From Adlercreutzia caecimuris B7 (GTDB lineage: Bacteria > Actinomycetota > Coriobacteriia > Coriobacteriales > Eggerthellaceae), in contig NZ_KE159646.1 in the NCBI RefSeq assembly GCF_000403355.2, positions 1,074,726 through 1,138,725 of the forward strand: a DNA stretch of 64,000 bases. The letters are read 5' to 3'. Made by a program: the position numbers and the translations under genes. This document shows positions 36,679 to 45,664 of this stretch, piece by piece. A model generated the notes under the pieces. The model saw only the letters and a program-made list of their open reading frames with translations, did no database searches and was not told the origin of the DNA. How positions within the stretch are numbered: position 1 is the stretch's first letter; the number at the start of each line of letters is the position of its first letter.

Positions 36679-37776
36679 TCACGACGCGGCGATCGCCTCC
36701 GTCGCATCAGTTGCCCGGGCCGCCTCGGCCTCCTCGCGGGCGAGCACGGTCTGCATGGCGGCGATGGCGCACTCCATCTGGGCGTCGTCGGGCTCGTGGG
36801 TGGTCAGGTACTGCATCTGCATGCCGGGCCACAGGATCACCTTCACAAGCGGGTTGTCCGGATGGCTTCCCGCCCACTTCACTGTGATCTCGTAGGAGAT
36901 GCCGGCGATCACGGGCATGAGCACGATGCGCGCCACGATGACGAGCAGAAGCTTCGGCAGCCCGTCGGGCACCCCGAAGCCGGCGATGATGGCGTTGAGG
37001 GGGAAGATGGTGTACACCAGAATGGCGATGACCATCACCATGATGAGAAAGGCGGTGCCGCAGCGCACGTGCAGGCGCGGGAACTGCCGGGCGTTCTCGG
37101 GCGTCATGGGCAGCCCGTGCTCGAAGCAGTGTATGGCTTTGTGCTCGGCGCCGTGGTACATGAACATGCGCTTGATGTCCTCCATGCGCCCGATGAGCCA
37201 GATATAGAACACGAACACCGCCACACGCAGAAGGCCGTCCACGATGTTCCAGGCAAGCGTGTGATCGTCGTACTCCCCCACGATGAGGTTCGTCACGGCC
37301 GCCGGCGCCACGATGAACAGCACCACACCCAGCACGAGCCCCACGATCATGGAGATCATCATCTCGCGGTGCCCGAACTCCTCTTCTTCCTCGCGCGTCT
37401 CGGCATCTTCGGTCAGCGTCGTCTCGTAGTCCACGGCCTCGGCCGAAGCCTCGGCGGCGGCCTTCTGCTCGCCCTCCGCATCGCCGAAGGCGTGCAGTGC
37501 GGCGATCTCCAAGGCCTTGAAGCCCAGCATGAGTGACTCCACAAGCGCCCGGCAGCCGCGCACGAGCGGCCAGTACATCCAGCCGTTCTTGTCCTGACCG
37601 CTCTTCAGGTCGTGCTCTTCCACGTAGATGGCGCCGCTCGGCTCGCGCACGGCCACGGCCCAGTTGTACTTGCCGCGCATCATCACGCCCTCGATGAGGG
37701 CCTGGCCGCCCACGTGGGTCTTAATAGCCCCGTCCTCGGAAAAGGCGCGGGACAGGTCGCTCTTCTGCTTTGCCAT
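36679..37776 (-). CDS. DUF1385 membrane protein (YqhQ-like)
   Basis: 365 residues. Family of unknown function, known as YqhQ in Bacillus. Seen: THVGGQALIEGVMMRGKYNWAVA at the start, a conserved CRALVESLMLGFKALE helix, an acidic linker (DYETTLTEDAETREEEEEFG), four to five membrane segments, and the conserved YHGAEHKAIHCFEHG with PRLHVRCGTAFL, whose histidines and glutamate look like a metal or catalytic site. The ATG is placed where conservation begins. Confidence 0.88.
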   Translation of the reverse strand: MAKQKSDLSRAFSEDGAIKTHVGGQALIEGVMMRGKYNWAVAVREPSGAIYVEEHDLKSGQDKNGWMYWPLVRGCRALVESLMLGFKALEIAALHAFGDAEGEQKAAAEASAEAVDYETTLTEDAETREEEEEFGHREMMISMIVGLVLGVVLFIVAPAAVTNLIVGEYDDHTLAWNIVDGLLRVAVFVFYIWLIGRMEDIKRMFMYHGAEHKAIHCFEHGLPMTPENARQFPRLHVRCGTAFLIMVMVIAILVYTIFPLNAIIAGFGVPDGLPKLLLVIVARIVLMPVIAGISYEITVKWAGSHPDNPLVKVILWPGMQMQYLTTHEPDDAQMECAIAAMQTVLAREEAEAARATDATEAIAAS

Positions 37777-37851
37777 GGGTCCTTCGTATCCCTTTTCGTT
37801 CTCGAATACCTCGCTTGACACGCCCCGACAAGCGGGGCGGTGCCGAACCGC

Positions 37852-38544
37852 CTACTGGTCCAACGTCGCGCGATCCACGCGCGGGAAGGGGTTGCCGCAG
37901 GTCATCTTCCCCTCGGGGCAGGTACCGTGCACGCAGGGCGCACCGGCATCGGCGAAGATGTAGGGGGCCGTGGGACGCGCCAGCTCCAGCATCTTCCACG
38001 CCAGATCGCGAATCTCCCACTGAGCGCGGTTGCAGCAGCGCAGCTCGAAGAAGTGCAGCAGCTCGCGCACGTTCATGGTGATGACGATCTTCGTCTCGGC
38101 GGCGTTGGGCAGAAGGTAGCGTGCGTCCTCGGCGGGCACCCCGGCCTCCACAAGCATGCGGTAGGCGCGCGTCACGCACTCGATGGCCTCGTCGAACAGC
38201 GCGCTCGTCTCGGCGTTGTCGGCCACGGTGGCCGGTTTCACCACGGGAATCTCGCCCTTGAACTTCACGTAGCGCTGGGACTGCTGGTTGAAACTGGCGA
38301 TGCGGTGGCGCACCAGCTGGTGGGTGAGCGCCCGGGACACACCGTCCACGGCGAAGGTGTAGCTCGCGTGCTCCAAGGTGGAGAAGTGCCCCGAGCCCAT
38401 GATGGCGGACAGCACCGACCGCACCCGCTCGGGCGGCATGGTCTCCATGAGCTCGCTCGCGCCCACGGGCGCGTAGCATAAACGGGCCGCCGTGGCGATG
38501 GCGCGCTCGGGGTCGGGCGTATGGTACAGAAGCTCTACCTGCAT
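37852..38544 (-). CDS. thyX: Flavin-dependent thymidylate synthase
   Basis: 230 residues. Makes dTMP from dUMP with FAD and methylenetetrahydrofolate. The ThyX motif is RHRIASFNQQSQR near residue 79; also SGHFSTLEHASYTFAV and the late CCNRAQWEIRDLAWKM. AAGGAG lies six bases before the ATG. A C-terminal Cys set (CVHGTCPEGKMTCG) is present. Confidence 0.95.
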   Translation of the reverse strand: MQVELLYHTPDPERAIATAARLCYAPVGASELMETMPPERVRSVLSAIMGSGHFSTLEHASYTFAVDGVSRALTHQLVRHRIASFNQQSQRYVKFKGEIPVVKPATVADNAETSALFDEAIECVTRAYRMLVEAGVPAEDARYLLPNAAETKIVITMNVRELLHFFELRCCNRAQWEIRDLAWKMLELARPTAPYIFADAGAPCVHGTCPEGKMTCGNPFPRVDRATLDQ

Positions 38545-38630
38545 GAGGCTCTCCTTGAAGTCGTTCGCTGAGAGTTTTCGCCTGTCGGAGACGGCCGGCA
38601 TCCTGATTCGCTCAGACAGTCCTCACTTGG

Positions 38631-38655
38631 GAGAACAGCCCGCTGGGCTGTTCTC
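38631..38655. repeat. Perfect 11-bp stem upstream of thyX
   Basis: GAGAACAGCCC, three-base loop, GGGCTGTTCTC. No T run follows on either strand. It lies in the divergent region between thyX and the methyltransferase, about 90 bases before thyX, so it may be in the thyX leader or be an operator. Confidence 0.6.
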
Positions 38656-38793
38656 GTCGCTGCGGAACTCGCTCGGTCAGGACGCCGGCCGCCTCCTCCG
38701 CACTCCTCCTTGCTCGGGAGCCGCTATCAGCGATTCTTTTCATTCCGGAGAAGTATAATGGCTGGACGACCGACGATATAGCTGGGAGGCCCC

Positions 38794-39687
38794 ATGCACG
38801 ACGAATTTACACCCCTGCTCGGCTCAACGGATTGGAACGAGGAGTGGAAAGAGCTCCAGAAGCTGCGCCGCCATGCCGACGACGCCTCGTTCTGGGACAA
38901 GCGCTCGGCCACTTTCACCACCAAAGACGCCCCGAACCGCTACGTGGAGCAGTTCCTGGCCTATGCCGCCATCCGCCCCGGCGAGACGGTATTCGATATG
39001 GGCTGCGGCACCGGCGCTTTGGCCGTACCCCTCGGCGAGGCCGGGCACAAGGTGGTGGCCGCCGATTTCTCCCAGGGCATGCTCGACCAAATGCAGGCCC
39101 GGCTCGATGCCGCGGGCGTGCGCACGGTCTTCCCCAAACTCATGAGCTGGGAGGACGATTGGCCCGCCTTCGGCGTGCGCGCGGGCATGACCGACGTGGC
39201 CATCGCCTCGCGCTCCATTGCCACCGCCGATCTGCGCGAATCCCTGCTGCGCCTTTCCGAAGTGGCGCGCCGGCGCGTGTGCATCACGCTCGCCACCGGC
39301 TCCTCCCCGCGCGTGGACGAGCGCATCCTGGCCGCCGTGGGACTCCCCTGCCTGCTCGGGCGCGACTACCTCTATGCTTTCAACATCTTGGCGGCCGAGG
39401 GCATCAAGGCCGAGGTGCGCTACATCGCGAGCACCCGCGAGGACACGTTTGCATCCCCCGAGGATGCTTTCGAGAAGCTGGCCGCCATGATCGACGATTC
39501 CTCGGCCGTCCAGGCCTCTGCTGCCGAGCGGGAGCGCGCCCGCGCCAGCTTGCGCGAATGGCTTGCCGTCAACCTGGTGCCCAACGAGCACGCCGGCGAA
39601 CCCGATTGCAAGGGCGTGGCCCAAGGCGCCTGGCACCTCGCCGAGCCCCGCACCGTCACCTGGGCCTTCCTTTCCTGGAATAAGTAG
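38794..39687 (+). CDS. Class I SAM-dependent methyltransferase
   Basis: 297 residues. SAM motif I TVFDMGCGTGALAVPLGEAG near residue 65, motif II ADFSQGMLDQMQARL, then SRSIATADLRESLLRLSEVA. The N-terminal 40 residues (WNEEWKELQKLRRHADDASF-type) match a family of small-molecule methyltransferases common in anaerobes. Substrate unknown. No operon partner. Confidence 0.85.
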   Translation: MHDEFTPLLGSTDWNEEWKELQKLRRHADDASFWDKRSATFTTKDAPNRYVEQFLAYAAIRPGETVFDMGCGTGALAVPLGEAGHKVVAADFSQGMLDQMQARLDAAGVRTVFPKLMSWEDDWPAFGVRAGMTDVAIASRSIATADLRESLLRLSEVARRRVCITLATGSSPRVDERILAAVGLPCLLGRDYLYAFNILAAEGIKAEVRYIASTREDTFASPEDAFEKLAAMIDDSSAVQASAAERERARASLREWLAVNLVPNEHAGEPDCKGVAQGAWHLAEPRTVTWAFLSWNK

Positions 39688-39759
39688 AGAACAAGAATGC
39701 GGGCCGGAGTTCCGACCCGCCGATAAAACCAACTACGCGATGGATACTGGTTGAATACA

Positions 39760-41088
39760 CTACACCAGAGGGGTTTTGAATACTACTTTCACTTTAACGC
39801 TTGCAGGTAAACCATAGGAGCGGAGAACTTTCTTGCACTTCGCAGCAATCCTGCTCTTTGACATTTTCTTTTTGTTGTAATACTGAATTTCAATGGTAGC
39901 GCGCTTGCTTACCCCGGAAAACGCCTTCTTGCTCATTTCGCTCCCGGCCTTTGATTTGACAGCACTACCATTGCAATAGAGAAAGCTCGATTTCGGCCCG
40001 CACGGAATTATAATCTTCTTGAGCTTCTTCAACGGCTTGAAGGCCTGCTTGCCTATCGCATTTACCTTGTTGCTCAGCAAGACCGTTTTTACTTTGGCCG
40101 CCTTTGAACCTATCTTAAACGCATTGGATGTGCAACCCGTGATGTACGGAGTGTAGGTCGTGCAAGTCAGCCTAGATATATACTGAAAACCAGTCATTTC
40201 TGCGCCCGTTTCTCGGACCGCCCTTATGCTATAAGCCTCACCCGGTTTGGTACTTACCTGAAAGATTCCACAATTCAGCTTGTATCCCATGGCATCCACT
40301 CTCACCGCCTTGAATGTGGCACCATAGCAGAGCGTACCCCACAACTTCTTAAAAGACGTATAGCTGTTTGTACACTTCTTTGCATCAATGAGCTCGTCTC
40401 CGCCCTCTTTGTCAGCACCGATCAGGTAAAGTTTTGCCGCCTTAGAGATAGAGACATTGCCGTTTTCCGCCAAAAGTGCTCCACCCCACGTGCCGCATTG
40501 ATTGATGCGCAGCGTACCTGACTTGATCGAGATATTCTTGGCTGAGGCGATACCATTGCATTTGGATGTTTTGAGCGTGCCCCCTTTCACCACAAGGTTG
40601 CAGTCGCTACCGATAAAGTACGGCTTATCTACTTGAGTTCTTTTATAGGAGTCAGTCAAAGTATTGGTTCCCTTCAAAAGAACCGTTACTTTGGCATTAC
40701 CATCTCCTCCAATATATATATGACAGTCCTTAAAAACTTGATCGGAATCCTGCACAGGGTACGACTCAGAAGTCCGAGCTTTATAATTGGCTAAAGTAAG
40801 AGTGTTGGTTTTCGGATCAAAGCTCACCCCTGAAGGAGCCTTTGAAACATATCCATTATTTGGAACTCCACTATCATCGTCAACCCACGAAAACCAAGGG
40901 TAATCCTGGTTGATGTAGATATAACTTGCACCAACCCGCACATACGACACAACGCCAGAGGACCCAGTAGGGGTTTCAGCCAACGCCGGAGTTGGGCACA
41001 TCATCATAACAAAAAAACTGGCCATTGCGACAAGCAAGCCAATGGCAGCGAATCTTAGTTTAACCTCAAGAAAGTTCCGAACTCTCAT
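39760..41088 (-). CDS. Low-GC secreted protein with beta-helix and BspA-like regions
   Basis: 442 residues. Sec signal (FAAIGLLVAMASFFVMMMCP then TPALA, cleavage near residue 37). A first domain (SFDPKTNTLTLANYKA; CHIYIGGDGNAKVTVLLKGT; LVVKGGTLKTSKCNGIASA; ISIKSGTLRINQCG) looks like a short right-handed beta-helix of the kind called carbohydrate-binding in secreted proteins of gut bacteria. The C-terminal third has a BspA-type leucine-rich repeat (VNAIGKQAFKPLKKLKKIII). Its base composition (clearly below half G+C in long stretches) and Lys/Asn/Tyr-rich coding differ sharply from the neighbours, which suggests recent transfer. AAAGGAGG precedes the ATG. Confidence 0.85.
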   Translation of the reverse strand: MRVRNFLEVKLRFAAIGLLVAMASFFVMMMCPTPALAETPTGSSGVVSYVRVGASYIYINQDYPWFSWVDDDSGVPNNGYVSKAPSGVSFDPKTNTLTLANYKARTSESYPVQDSDQVFKDCHIYIGGDGNAKVTVLLKGTNTLTDSYKRTQVDKPYFIGSDCNLVVKGGTLKTSKCNGIASAKNISIKSGTLRINQCGTWGGALLAENGNVSISKAAKLYLIGADKEGGDELIDAKKCTNSYTSFKKLWGTLCYGATFKAVRVDAMGYKLNCGIFQVSTKPGEAYSIRAVRETGAEMTGFQYISRLTCTTYTPYITGCTSNAFKIGSKAAKVKTVLLSNKVNAIGKQAFKPLKKLKKIIIPCGPKSSFLYCNGSAVKSKAGSEMSKKAFSGVSKRATIEIQYYNKKKMSKSRIAAKCKKVLRSYGLPASVKVKVVFKTPLV

Positions 41089-41286
41089 GAAAAATCCTCC
41101 TTTGCCGTATGTCCCTTGGACTCCTATGCGCAGAGGATAGCAGGCTCGCTCATTTAAATGCTTACCCCCCCATTTTCGTTTATAGGCTCAGTGATATCCG
41201 TAAGCGGCTCTCCCAATCCTACTTACAATTTCGTCAGCGAGAAAACGGACATCGAAAGGGCAGCTCTATGCTCTCGACTCGCACGC

Positions 41287-41320
41287 AAAAAGAGGGGCTC
41301 CGGAAATTCCGGAGCCCCTC
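41287..41320 (-). terminator. Intrinsic terminator of the cold-shock gene
   Basis: Perfect 14-bp stem GAGGGGCTCCGGAA/TTCCGGAGCCCCTC (41292-41320), followed on the minus strand by five T. Confidence 0.92.
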
Positions 41321-41343
41321 GGCGTTGATGGAGTATCTAAAGC

Positions 41344-41547
41344 TTAGAGACGTTCCACGTTGCTCGCCTGCAGCTTGCCGTTCTGGCCCTCGGTCACCTC
41401 GAAGGTAACGGCGTCGCCCTCGTTGAGGGTCTTGAAGCCCGACATCTTGATCTCAGAGAAATGAACGAACAGATCCTCGCCGTCGTTCTGAGAAATGAAG
41501 CCGTAGCCCTTCTCGGGGTTGAACCACTTGACAGTGCCTTCCGCCAT
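41344..41547 (-). CDS. Cold-shock domain protein
   Basis: 67 residues. RNA/ssDNA-binding beta barrel with RNP1 [10 protein letters not shown] and RNP2 DLFVHFSEI; begins [16 protein letters not shown]. Normal length. Own terminator. Confidence 0.96.
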   Translation of the reverse strand: MAEGTVKWFNPEKGYGFISQNDGEDLFVHFSEIKMSGFKTLNEGDAVTFEVTEGQNGKLQASNVERL

Positions 41548-41678
41548 GATGCTTTCCTCTTTCCTCCCTCCCGTCCTCCGAGAGGGGATAGTAACACGGG
41601 CCCTGAGGCCCCAGCTCCCCATTTAGGAGCGCCCCATCACTATACGCTAAGTTGCGCGGTTTTTCGCGGGGAATTCGC

Positions 41679-42086
41679 TTATTCGGCGGCTTCCTCAAGA
41701 AAAGCCTCAAGTTCCTCGTCGCCGACCGCATCGTCGGAAAGCTCGTGGCCGTAGGCCTCGGCGAGGGCCCGGGCCTGGCTCGAGCGCAAGTCGGCCATCT
41801 CGCTGTTGCCGGCCTCGCCGTAGTAGCGCGACGACAGAAGGAGGCTGCGCGCAATATGCTCGGTCAGGTGCGGGTCCACCCCCGACACCTGCAGGATCGT
41901 CGCCATGGACTCGGGCGCGAGCGAGAGCAGCGCCTCGCCGTCCAGGTCGGTGGCGTCGCCTATGGCCATATCCAGCATACGAGCCGCACCATCGGGATCC
42001 TCCTCGCCAGCGGCGCGCTCCATGGAGCGGCGAATGCCGCCCAAAAGCTGGGCGATAATGCGCATCAGATAATCTTGCTCGAACAC
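41679..42086 (-). CDS. Small helical protein of unknown function upstream of cold-shock gene
   Basis: 135 residues. Begins FEQDYLMRIIAQLLGGIRRS, a pattern I associate with a small uncharacterised family (DUF6483-like), then mostly helical, with tetratricopeptide-like spacing and an acidic end (DDAVGDEELEAFLEEAAE). GTG start with GGAGG seven bases upstream; a longer frame adds 40 Arg-rich residues without support. No membrane segment. Confidence 0.7.
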   Translation of the reverse strand: MFEQDYLMRIIAQLLGGIRRSMERAAGEEDPDGAARMLDMAIGDATDLDGEALLSLAPESMATILQVSGVDPHLTEHIARSLLLSSRYYGEAGNSEMADLRSSQARALAEAYGHELSDDAVGDEELEAFLEEAAE

Positions 42087-42252
42087 AGTTGCTCCTCCAA
42101 TAACTCCGCAGGGGCGCCTTTCGGGGCTCCTGCCTTCCTCCTCCAAATGGAACAAGCCTCTTTCGCGCCTTCGTAGGGGCGGGCCTTCAGGCCGGCCGCC
42201 CGACAACGTCAGTGCCCGCAGGGAGGGGCGGCCGAAATCGACTCGAACCGAG

Positions 42253-43335
42253 CTAACAACCCTCGGGCGCCATAAGGCCCAAGTGCTCCCAGGCGCCGGG
42301 GGTGGCCTGGCGGCCTTTGGGCGTGCGCATCATCAGGCCCTGCTGCATGAGGTAGGGCTCGTACACGTCTTCCACCGTGTCGGGGTCTTCCGCCAGGGCA
42401 CTCGCCAGGGTGGTGAGCCCCACCGGGCGCCCCGAGAACTGCACGCAGAGCACTTCCAACAGGCGGTTGTCCACCGCATCGAGCCCCAAGTGGTCCACTT
42501 CGAAGAACGTGAGGGCCTCGGCGGCCACGTCTTCGGTGATGGCGCCGTCGCCGCGCACCTGGGCCCAGTCGCGCACGCGCTTCAGCAGGCGGTTCGCCAG
42601 ACGGGGCGTGCCCCGCGAGCGCCGCGCGATTTCCAGCGCGCCCTCCTCGTCGATAGACACGTTCAGAATAGCAGCCGACCGGCACACGATGAGCGCCAGC
42701 TCCTCGGGCGTGTAGTACTGCAAACGGAAGGCCACGCCGAAGCGGTCGCGCAAAGGGCCGGTGAGCAGGCCCGTGCGCGTGGTGGCTCCGATGAGCGTGA
42801 AGCGCGGCAGGTCGAGCCGGATGGAGCGGGCCGCGGGGCCCTTGCCCACCACGATGTCCAACTCGAAATCCTCCAGCGCCGGGTACAGCACCTCCTCCAC
42901 CATGCGGTTCAGGCGGTGAATCTCGTCGATGAACAGCACGTCGCCCTCTTCGAGGTTCGTGAGGATGGCGGCCAGGTCCCCCGTGCGGGCGATAGCCGGC
43001 CCCGAGGTGGTGCGGATGGAAGCGCCCAGCTCGTTGGCCACCACCGTGGCGAGCGTGGTCTTGCCCAGGCCCGGAGGCCCCGAGAACAAAATGTGGTCGG
43101 CCACATCCCCCCGGGCCCGGGCCGCGTCGATCATTATGCCGAGCGATTCCTTCACCTTGCTCTGGCCCAGATAGTCGTCCAGCCGCTTCGGGCGCAGCGA
43201 GAAATCCAACTCCAAGTCGTCTTCAGTGAAGGTGGGCGCCACGGCCCGCTCACGACCCTCGGCCGTCGCGCGCCCCGAAGACGCGCCGCCCTCGGCCACG
43301 TACCCGATGCCCTCTATGTCCAGATCAAATGCCAT
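42253..43335 (-). CDS. ruvB: Holliday junction helicase RuvB
   Basis: 360 residues. Hexameric motor of branch migration. Seen: [20 protein letters not shown], Walker [14 protein letters not shown], Walker [21 protein letters not shown], sensor [19 protein letters not shown], and the wing [18 protein letters not shown]. The N-terminal 35 residues are longer than usual. Twelve bases after ruvA. Confidence 0.97.
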   Translation of the reverse strand: MAFDLDIEGIGYVAEGGASSGRATAEGRERAVAPTFTEDDLELDFSLRPKRLDDYLGQSKVKESLGIMIDAARARGDVADHILFSGPPGLGKTTLATVVANELGASIRTTSGPAIARTGDLAAILTNLEEGDVLFIDEIHRLNRMVEEVLYPALEDFELDIVVGKGPAARSIRLDLPRFTLIGATTRTGLLTGPLRDRFGVAFRLQYYTPEELALIVCRSAAILNVSIDEEGALEIARRSRGTPRLANRLLKRVRDWAQVRGDGAITEDVAAEALTFFEVDHLGLDAVDNRLLEVLCVQFSGRPVGLTTLASALAEDPDTVEDVYEPYLMQQGLMMRTPKGRQATPGAWEHLGLMAPEGC

Positions 43336-43347
43336 GGCTGCCTATCG

Positions 43348-43950
43348 CTATCGGTTTCCCAAACGTTTCAGCCCGTATTGTAGCAGCGCGCCCTCACCAG
43401 CGCCCTCGGGAGCGCCCTTCAAGGCCACCTCGGCCTCGGCGGAGGTGAAGCCCATGGAGAGCAGCGCCTCGGTGGCGCCGGTGAGCGCCACGCTGGCCGC
43501 CGACGGGCCGCCGGACTCCGCGCCGCTGTCAAACAGCGTCTCCAGGCCGCGCTCCAGCGTGCCCTTCAGCTCCAAAATGATGCGCTCGGCCGTCTTCTTG
43601 CCCACACCGGGAATGTGGGACACCCGCGCGATGTCCTGGGCGGCGATGGCGTCGGCCAGCTCGCGCGGGGTGTAGGTGGAAAGGGCCGCCAGGGCCATCT
43701 TCGGCCCCACTTTCGACACGCCGATAAGCTTCTCGAATAGGGCCTTCTCCTCGTCGGAGAGGAACCCGTAGAGCCCCAGGCCGTTGTCGCTCACCGACAG
43801 GTAGGTGAGCACGCGCGCGGGCTTGCCCACTTCCAGCTTGCCCAAATCTCCCTGGGGCATGGACACGGCATAGCCCACCCCGGCCACATCGATGTAGGCC
43901 GTATTCGGCGGCAGCACCGCCGCCACTTCCCCGCTCAGAAACGCTATCAT
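43348..43950 (-). CDS. ruvA: Holliday junction DNA-binding protein RuvA
   Basis: 200 residues. Tetramer that holds the junction. Domain I begins MIAFLSGEVAAVLPP with YLSVSDNGLGLYGF; two helix-hairpin-helix motifs (LIGVSKVGPKMALAAL, VSHIPGVGKKTAERIILELK); domain III at 155-200. Its ATG overlaps the ruvC end by four bases. Confidence 0.97.
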   Translation of the reverse strand: MIAFLSGEVAAVLPPNTAYIDVAGVGYAVSMPQGDLGKLEVGKPARVLTYLSVSDNGLGLYGFLSDEEKALFEKLIGVSKVGPKMALAALSTYTPRELADAIAAQDIARVSHIPGVGKKTAERIILELKGTLERGLETLFDSGAESGGPSAASVALTGATEALLSMGFTSAEAEVALKGAPEGAGEGALLQYGLKRLGNR

Positions 43951-44444
43951 GCGAACCTCCCCGTCTCGTGGGTCGTATAGCAAATGGCCGCGGCCAGGGC
44001 GTCGGCCGCATGGTCGGGCGCCGGATCGCGCTCGAGTTTCAGCAGATGGCGCACCATGTACTGCACCTGCTCCTTCTCGGCCGTGCCCTCGCCCACCACA
44101 GCGAGCTTTATCTGGCTCGGCGAGTACTCGCCCACGGCAAGCCCCATCTCGGCGCAGGCCACCAGCGCCGCACCGCGGGCCTGGCCCGTGGCGAAGGCGG
44201 CCGTCACGTTGTTGCCGAACCACACCGTCTCGATGCCCACGCAGCTGGGCCGGAACCGCTCGATCACGGCCCCCACCTGATGGTGTATCTTCAGTAGCCG
44301 CTCGGCCAGGGGCCTATCGGCCGGCGTGGCCACGCACCCGTAGGCCACGCATCCCAGCCGCGAGCCGCACTGCTCCACCACGCCCCAGCCCGTATGGGCC
44401 AGGCCCGGGTCGATTCCCAGTATGATGCGCGCCGTGCCAGCCAA
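43947..44444 (-). CDS. ruvC: Crossover junction endonuclease RuvC
   Basis: 165 residues. Resolves Holliday junctions. Catalytic acids: Asp in ILGIDPGLAHTGWG, Glu in CVGIETVWFGNN, and the pair in PAPDHAADALAAAICY. No ATG or clear Shine-Dalgarno is present; TTG at 44444 is the best start, with TTG at 44465 (inside a hairpin loop) as alternative. The leader is almost wholly a 12-bp hairpin. First gene of ruvC-ruvA-ruvB. Confidence 0.93.
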   Translation of the reverse strand: MAGTARIILGIDPGLAHTGWGVVEQCGSRLGCVAYGCVATPADRPLAERLLKIHHQVGAVIERFRPSCVGIETVWFGNNVTAAFATGQARGAALVACAEMGLAVGEYSPSQIKLAVVGEGTAEKEQVQYMVRHLLKLERDPAPDHAADALAAAICYTTHETGRFA

Positions 44445-44447
44445 CAG

Positions 44448-44481
44448 ATAAGCCCCACTTTCCAAAATCAGTGGGGCTTAT
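44448..44481 (-). promoter_or_regulatory. 12-bp hairpin in the ruvC leader
   Basis: ATAAGCCCCACT pairs perfectly with AGTGGGGCTTAT, loop of ten. It overlaps the last bases of the -10 box and ends three bases before the likely TTG start. It could end the upstream SDR transcript (though no T run follows) or mask ruvC translation. Confidence 0.7.
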
Positions 44482-44508
44482 CATAGAACATATGTTTGCT
44501 GATTGCAA
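44480..44508 (-). promoter_or_regulatory. ruvCAB promoter with LexA-like box
   Basis: Minus strand: TTGCAA (44503-44508), 17-base spacer, TATGAT (44480-44485). The spacer carries CAAACATATGTTCT (44485-44498), eight of ten fixed positions of CGAAC-N4-GTTCG around a perfect AACATATGTT core. ruvCAB or ruvAB is SOS-controlled in several bacteria, which supports the reading. Confidence 0.7.
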
Positions 44509-44514
44509 GAACAA

Positions 44515-45315
44515 TTACGGGCGCAGGCCCATGCCGCCTTCCAGGGTGAGGGTCTCGCCGCTCATGAACTTGAAGTCGGGGTTCGCGAGCTGCACCACCA
44601 CGCGGCCGATCTCGGTCTCCACGTTGCCGTAGTGGCCCATGGGGGGCATGTGCACGTTGGCCTCGAAGGCCTCCGGGTAGGCCTCCTGGAAGTTCTCCAG
44701 GGCGGCGGTCCAGGCCAGCGGGCACACCACGTTCACGTTGATGCCGTCGGGGCCCCACTCGGTGGCGGCCACGCGGGTAAGGCCGCGGATGCCCTCCTTG
44801 GCCGCCGCGTAGGCGCACTGGCCGTAGTTGCCGAACAGCCCCGCGCCGGAAGCGAAGTTGATGACCGAGCCCTTCGTCTCCTTCAAGTGGGGGTAGCACG
44901 CCTGCATATAGTAGAAGGTGGCGTACAGGCCCGAGTATACGGCCAGGTCGAACTGGTCGGTGGTGTGGTCGGCCAGGGTGACGCCGGAAGCGGATGCCTG
45001 AGCGTTGTTCACCAGCACGTCAATGCGGTCGAACTTCTCAATGGCCTGGTCCACCACGTTCTGCACCACGGCTTTGTTGTCGGCGCCCGCGTTCACGTCG
45101 GCGGCCACCACGAGCACCTGGATGCCGAACTCGGCCTCCAGTTTCTCCTTGGCCGTCTCCAGCTTCTGCACGTTGCGGCCGGTGATGACCAGGTTCGCGC
45201 CCTCCTTGGCATACGCCGTGGCGATGCCGTAGCCGATGGAACCGGCGCTGCCGTCCTTCAGTGCCGCGAAGCCGGCGCCGGTGATGATGGCGGTCTTACC
45301 TTCGAGAAAACCCAT
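44515..45315 (-). CDS. Short-chain dehydrogenase/reductase
   Basis: 266 residues. Rossmann motif starts TAIITGAGFAALKDGSAGSI, with an insertion that spaces the glycines more widely than in classical SDRs. Then VNNAQAS, FASGAGLFGNYGQCAYAAAK (catalytic Ser, Tyr, Lys), and the closing LANPDFKFMSGETLTLEGG. In Eggerthellaceae related enzymes include bile-acid hydroxysteroid dehydrogenases, but no residue here proves a steroid substrate. Lies between yebC and ruvC with large gaps on the 5' side. Confidence 0.85.
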   Translation of the reverse strand: MGFLEGKTAIITGAGFAALKDGSAGSIGYGIATAYAKEGANLVITGRNVQKLETAKEKLEAEFGIQVLVVAADVNAGADNKAVVQNVVDQAIEKFDRIDVLVNNAQASASGVTLADHTTDQFDLAVYSGLYATFYYMQACYPHLKETKGSVINFASGAGLFGNYGQCAYAAAKEGIRGLTRVAATEWGPDGINVNVVCPLAWTAALENFQEAYPEAFEANVHMPPMGHYGNVETEIGRVVVQLANPDFKFMSGETLTLEGGMGLRP

Positions 45316-45598
45316 GGAGCCTCCCTTGTCGAATGGCGGGGCGCCGCGCTCGGCAGCATGTCTCCCGCGCGTTTACGTGCCTTTACCCTACCAGATTTCC
45401 CCGCCCCGATGTTTCCGGAATGTTGCGCGGGGCGTCTGCGCCCCCGAAAGGCGAGGGCCCACCCGAGCTGTCAAAGGGCGGTCCCTTAGCAGCTCTCCAG
45501 CGCCAACAAGCTGCCGGGGGCGGTTCCTGGGCACTCTCCGACAAGGGAGCTACCCCTGACAGCCCCCGCATGAGAAGAGGCGCCGCCACCGCTCGCAT
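45316..45598. other. Intergenic region with imperfect inverted repeat
   Basis: No gene is supported. CTGTCAAAGGGCGGTCCCTT (45468-45487) and AAGGGAGCTACCCCTGACAG (45543-45562) pair over 15 of 20 positions and enclose a shorter GCAGCT/AGCTGC hairpin. Function unknown. Confidence 0.5.
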
Positions 45599-45634
45599 AA
45601 CAAAAGGGGCGCCGAGCCCGAGCCCGGCGCCCCT
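45599..45634 (-). terminator. Intrinsic terminator of yebC
   Basis: On the minus strand AAGGGGCGCCGGGCTC pairs with GAGC-CGGCGCCCCTT-type arm (GGGCTCGGCGCCCCTT; 45604-45634), followed by TTTTGTTAT. Confidence 0.9.
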
Positions 45635-45664
45635 TGCAGGCGCACGCTATGCGAGGCTGCGCGA

